Positions 6,169-6,946 of a stretch of DNA of 6,946 bases are shown here, in pieces (within the stretch, counting starts at the first letter, position 1; each line of letters begins with the position of its first letter). The DNA is taken from assembly GCA_046760105.1 (NCBI GenBank), contig JBHIDJ010000151.1:1-6946 (forward strand), in the 5' to 3' direction. The notes under the pieces are model-generated. The model made no database searches. It saw nothing but the letters and a program-made list of their open reading frames with translations, and was not told where the DNA came from. Position numbers and translations under genes: made by a program. The DNA is from JBHIDJ01 sp046760105. Lineage in GTDB: Bacteria; Pseudomonadota; Gammaproteobacteria; Acidiferrobacterales; SPGG2.

Positions 6169-6174
6169 CATGCA

Positions 6175-6945
6175 GTGGCGTGGGATCCAACACAGTATCT
6201 AAAGTTCGACGAACCTAGATTGCGACCGGGGTTGGAGCTCATCGCTCGCATTCCCGCCGACCAGCCGGCGCTCATCCACGATCTGGGTTGCGGCACCGGT
6301 GCATTGACGGCCCGGTTGCAGGCGCGTTGGCCGGCGGCACAGGTCATTGGAGTCGATTCATCGCCCGAAATGCTGGCGCGGGCCGCCGCCGATCATCCGA
6401 ACATAAGGTGGGTCGAGGCCGATGTTGTTGATTGGCGCCCGGAGCGGCCGCCATCGATCCTGTTTTCGAATGCGACACTGCATTGGGTGGACGATCATGA
6501 GATGATTTTTCCGCGGCTTCTCGGCTATCTTGCGCGGGGCGGTTGGCTCGCGGTTCAGATGCCCGGGAACTTCGATGCACCGTCGCACCAGCTCATGTAT
6601 GAGACCGTTATGGAGGGACCTTGGCGGAAGAAGCTTGCGCCGCTGATCCGCAACCGCCCGGTCTTATCGCCAGACAACTATTACAGCTTGCTCGCGCCGG
6701 TCGCTGCTACGGTTGATATCTGGGCGACGACTTACCTCCACGTGCTAAGCGGAGACGATCCGGTGCTCGAGTGGGTTGGAGGCAGCGCCTCGCGACCATT
6801 TCTCGGTGTGCTCACGCTTGAAGAACGGCGCGCTTTCGAAACGCAATTCGCGGCGAAGCTTCGTAAAGCTTATCTGAAGCGCTCCGACGGCAAAACGCTC
6901 TTTCCCTTCCGCCGGCTCTTCATTATGGCCCGTGCGCATGAATAA
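6175..6945 (+). CDS. tam: Trans-aconitate 2-methyltransferase
   Basis: This cytosolic SAM-dependent class I methyltransferase of the Tam family methylates trans-aconitate, an inhibitory by-product of the citric acid cycle intermediate cis-aconitate, to its monomethyl ester. The 256 residues match the E. coli Tam layout from end to end, as I recall that sequence. The N-terminus WDPTQYLKF is family-typical. The SAM loop DLGCGTG is at 36-42, and Asp61 in GVDSSPEM is the likely ribose-binding acid. EAD is at 81-83, SNATLHW at 98-104, LAVQMPGNFDAPSHQLM at 125-141, DIWATTYLH at 181-189, and FRRLFIMAR near the C-terminus. The GTG start gives the expected N-terminus, and the ATG at 6170 is out of frame. 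No clear ribosome-binding site precedes it. It follows the terminator candidate at 6072-6110, so it is probably transcribed separately from DUF1152. The gene is complete. Confidence 0.93.
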   Translation: MAWDPTQYLKFDEPRLRPGLELIARIPADQPALIHDLGCGTGALTARLQARWPAAQVIGVDSSPEMLARAAADHPNIRWVEADVVDWRPERPPSILFSNATLHWVDDHEMIFPRLLGYLARGGWLAVQMPGNFDAPSHQLMYETVMEGPWRKKLAPLIRNRPVLSPDNYYSLLAPVAATVDIWATTYLHVLSGDDPVLEWVGGSASRPFLGVLTLEERRAFETQFAAKLRKAYLKRSDGKTLFPFRRLFIMARAHE

Positions 6946-6946
6946 C

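Noticed and set aside
5977..6171. Minus-strand 64-codon frame between DUF1152 and tam.
   Set aside because: It runs through the terminator structure and the small plus-strand frame, and has no family resemblance.

Overview
The window reads as a bacterial chromosome segment, most likely from a gamma- or betaproteobacterium. That guess rests on the gene families (a MoxR/DUF58/TgpA-type transglutaminase operon and a trans-aconitate methyltransferase close to the enterobacterial Tam type), the moderately high GC, and the mixed ATG/GTG/TTG starts. I cannot name a species. All convincing genes lie on the + strand. I saw no rRNA, tRNA, insertion sequence, CRISPR array or phage gene.

Bases 14-4486 form a three-gene operon: a MoxR-family AAA+ ATPase, a membrane-anchored DUF58 protein, and a polytopic membrane protein with a periplasmic transglutaminase-like cysteine-protease-fold domain (TgpA type). 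The genes are separated by 51 and 42 bases. The catalytic signatures of the ATPase (Walker A, Walker B, sensor 1, sensor 2) and of the transglutaminase (Cys-His-Asp) are all present. The likely picture is an ATP-driven remodelling factor working through the DUF58 adaptor on an envelope transglutaminase/peptidase. The substrate is unknown. Start sites are the uncertain part: moxR has three in-frame ATGs and a perfect TATAAT box between the first two, and the DUF58 gene has no good canonical start.

Bases 4487-4875 (389 bases) are lower in GC and hold no convincing gene. They contain a weak hairpin after the operon, an 11-base inverted repeat with a 62-base loop, a second dyad, and an extended -10 promoter candidate before the next gene.

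Bases 4876-5847 encode a complete DUF1152 protein, a family of unknown function known largely from archaea, with very clear Gly/Asp-rich motifs. Its TAG stop is followed by 60 more sense codons in the same frame. Within these lies an ATG with a purine-rich upstream stretch that could start a 43-residue acidic small protein (5899-6030). A good intrinsic terminator candidate follows (6072-6110). Bases 6175-6945 encode a complete trans-aconitate 2-methyltransferase (Tam) with a GTG start.

The least explained parts are the DUF1152 gene with its possible small partner or C-terminal extension, and the structured 389-base gap before it.
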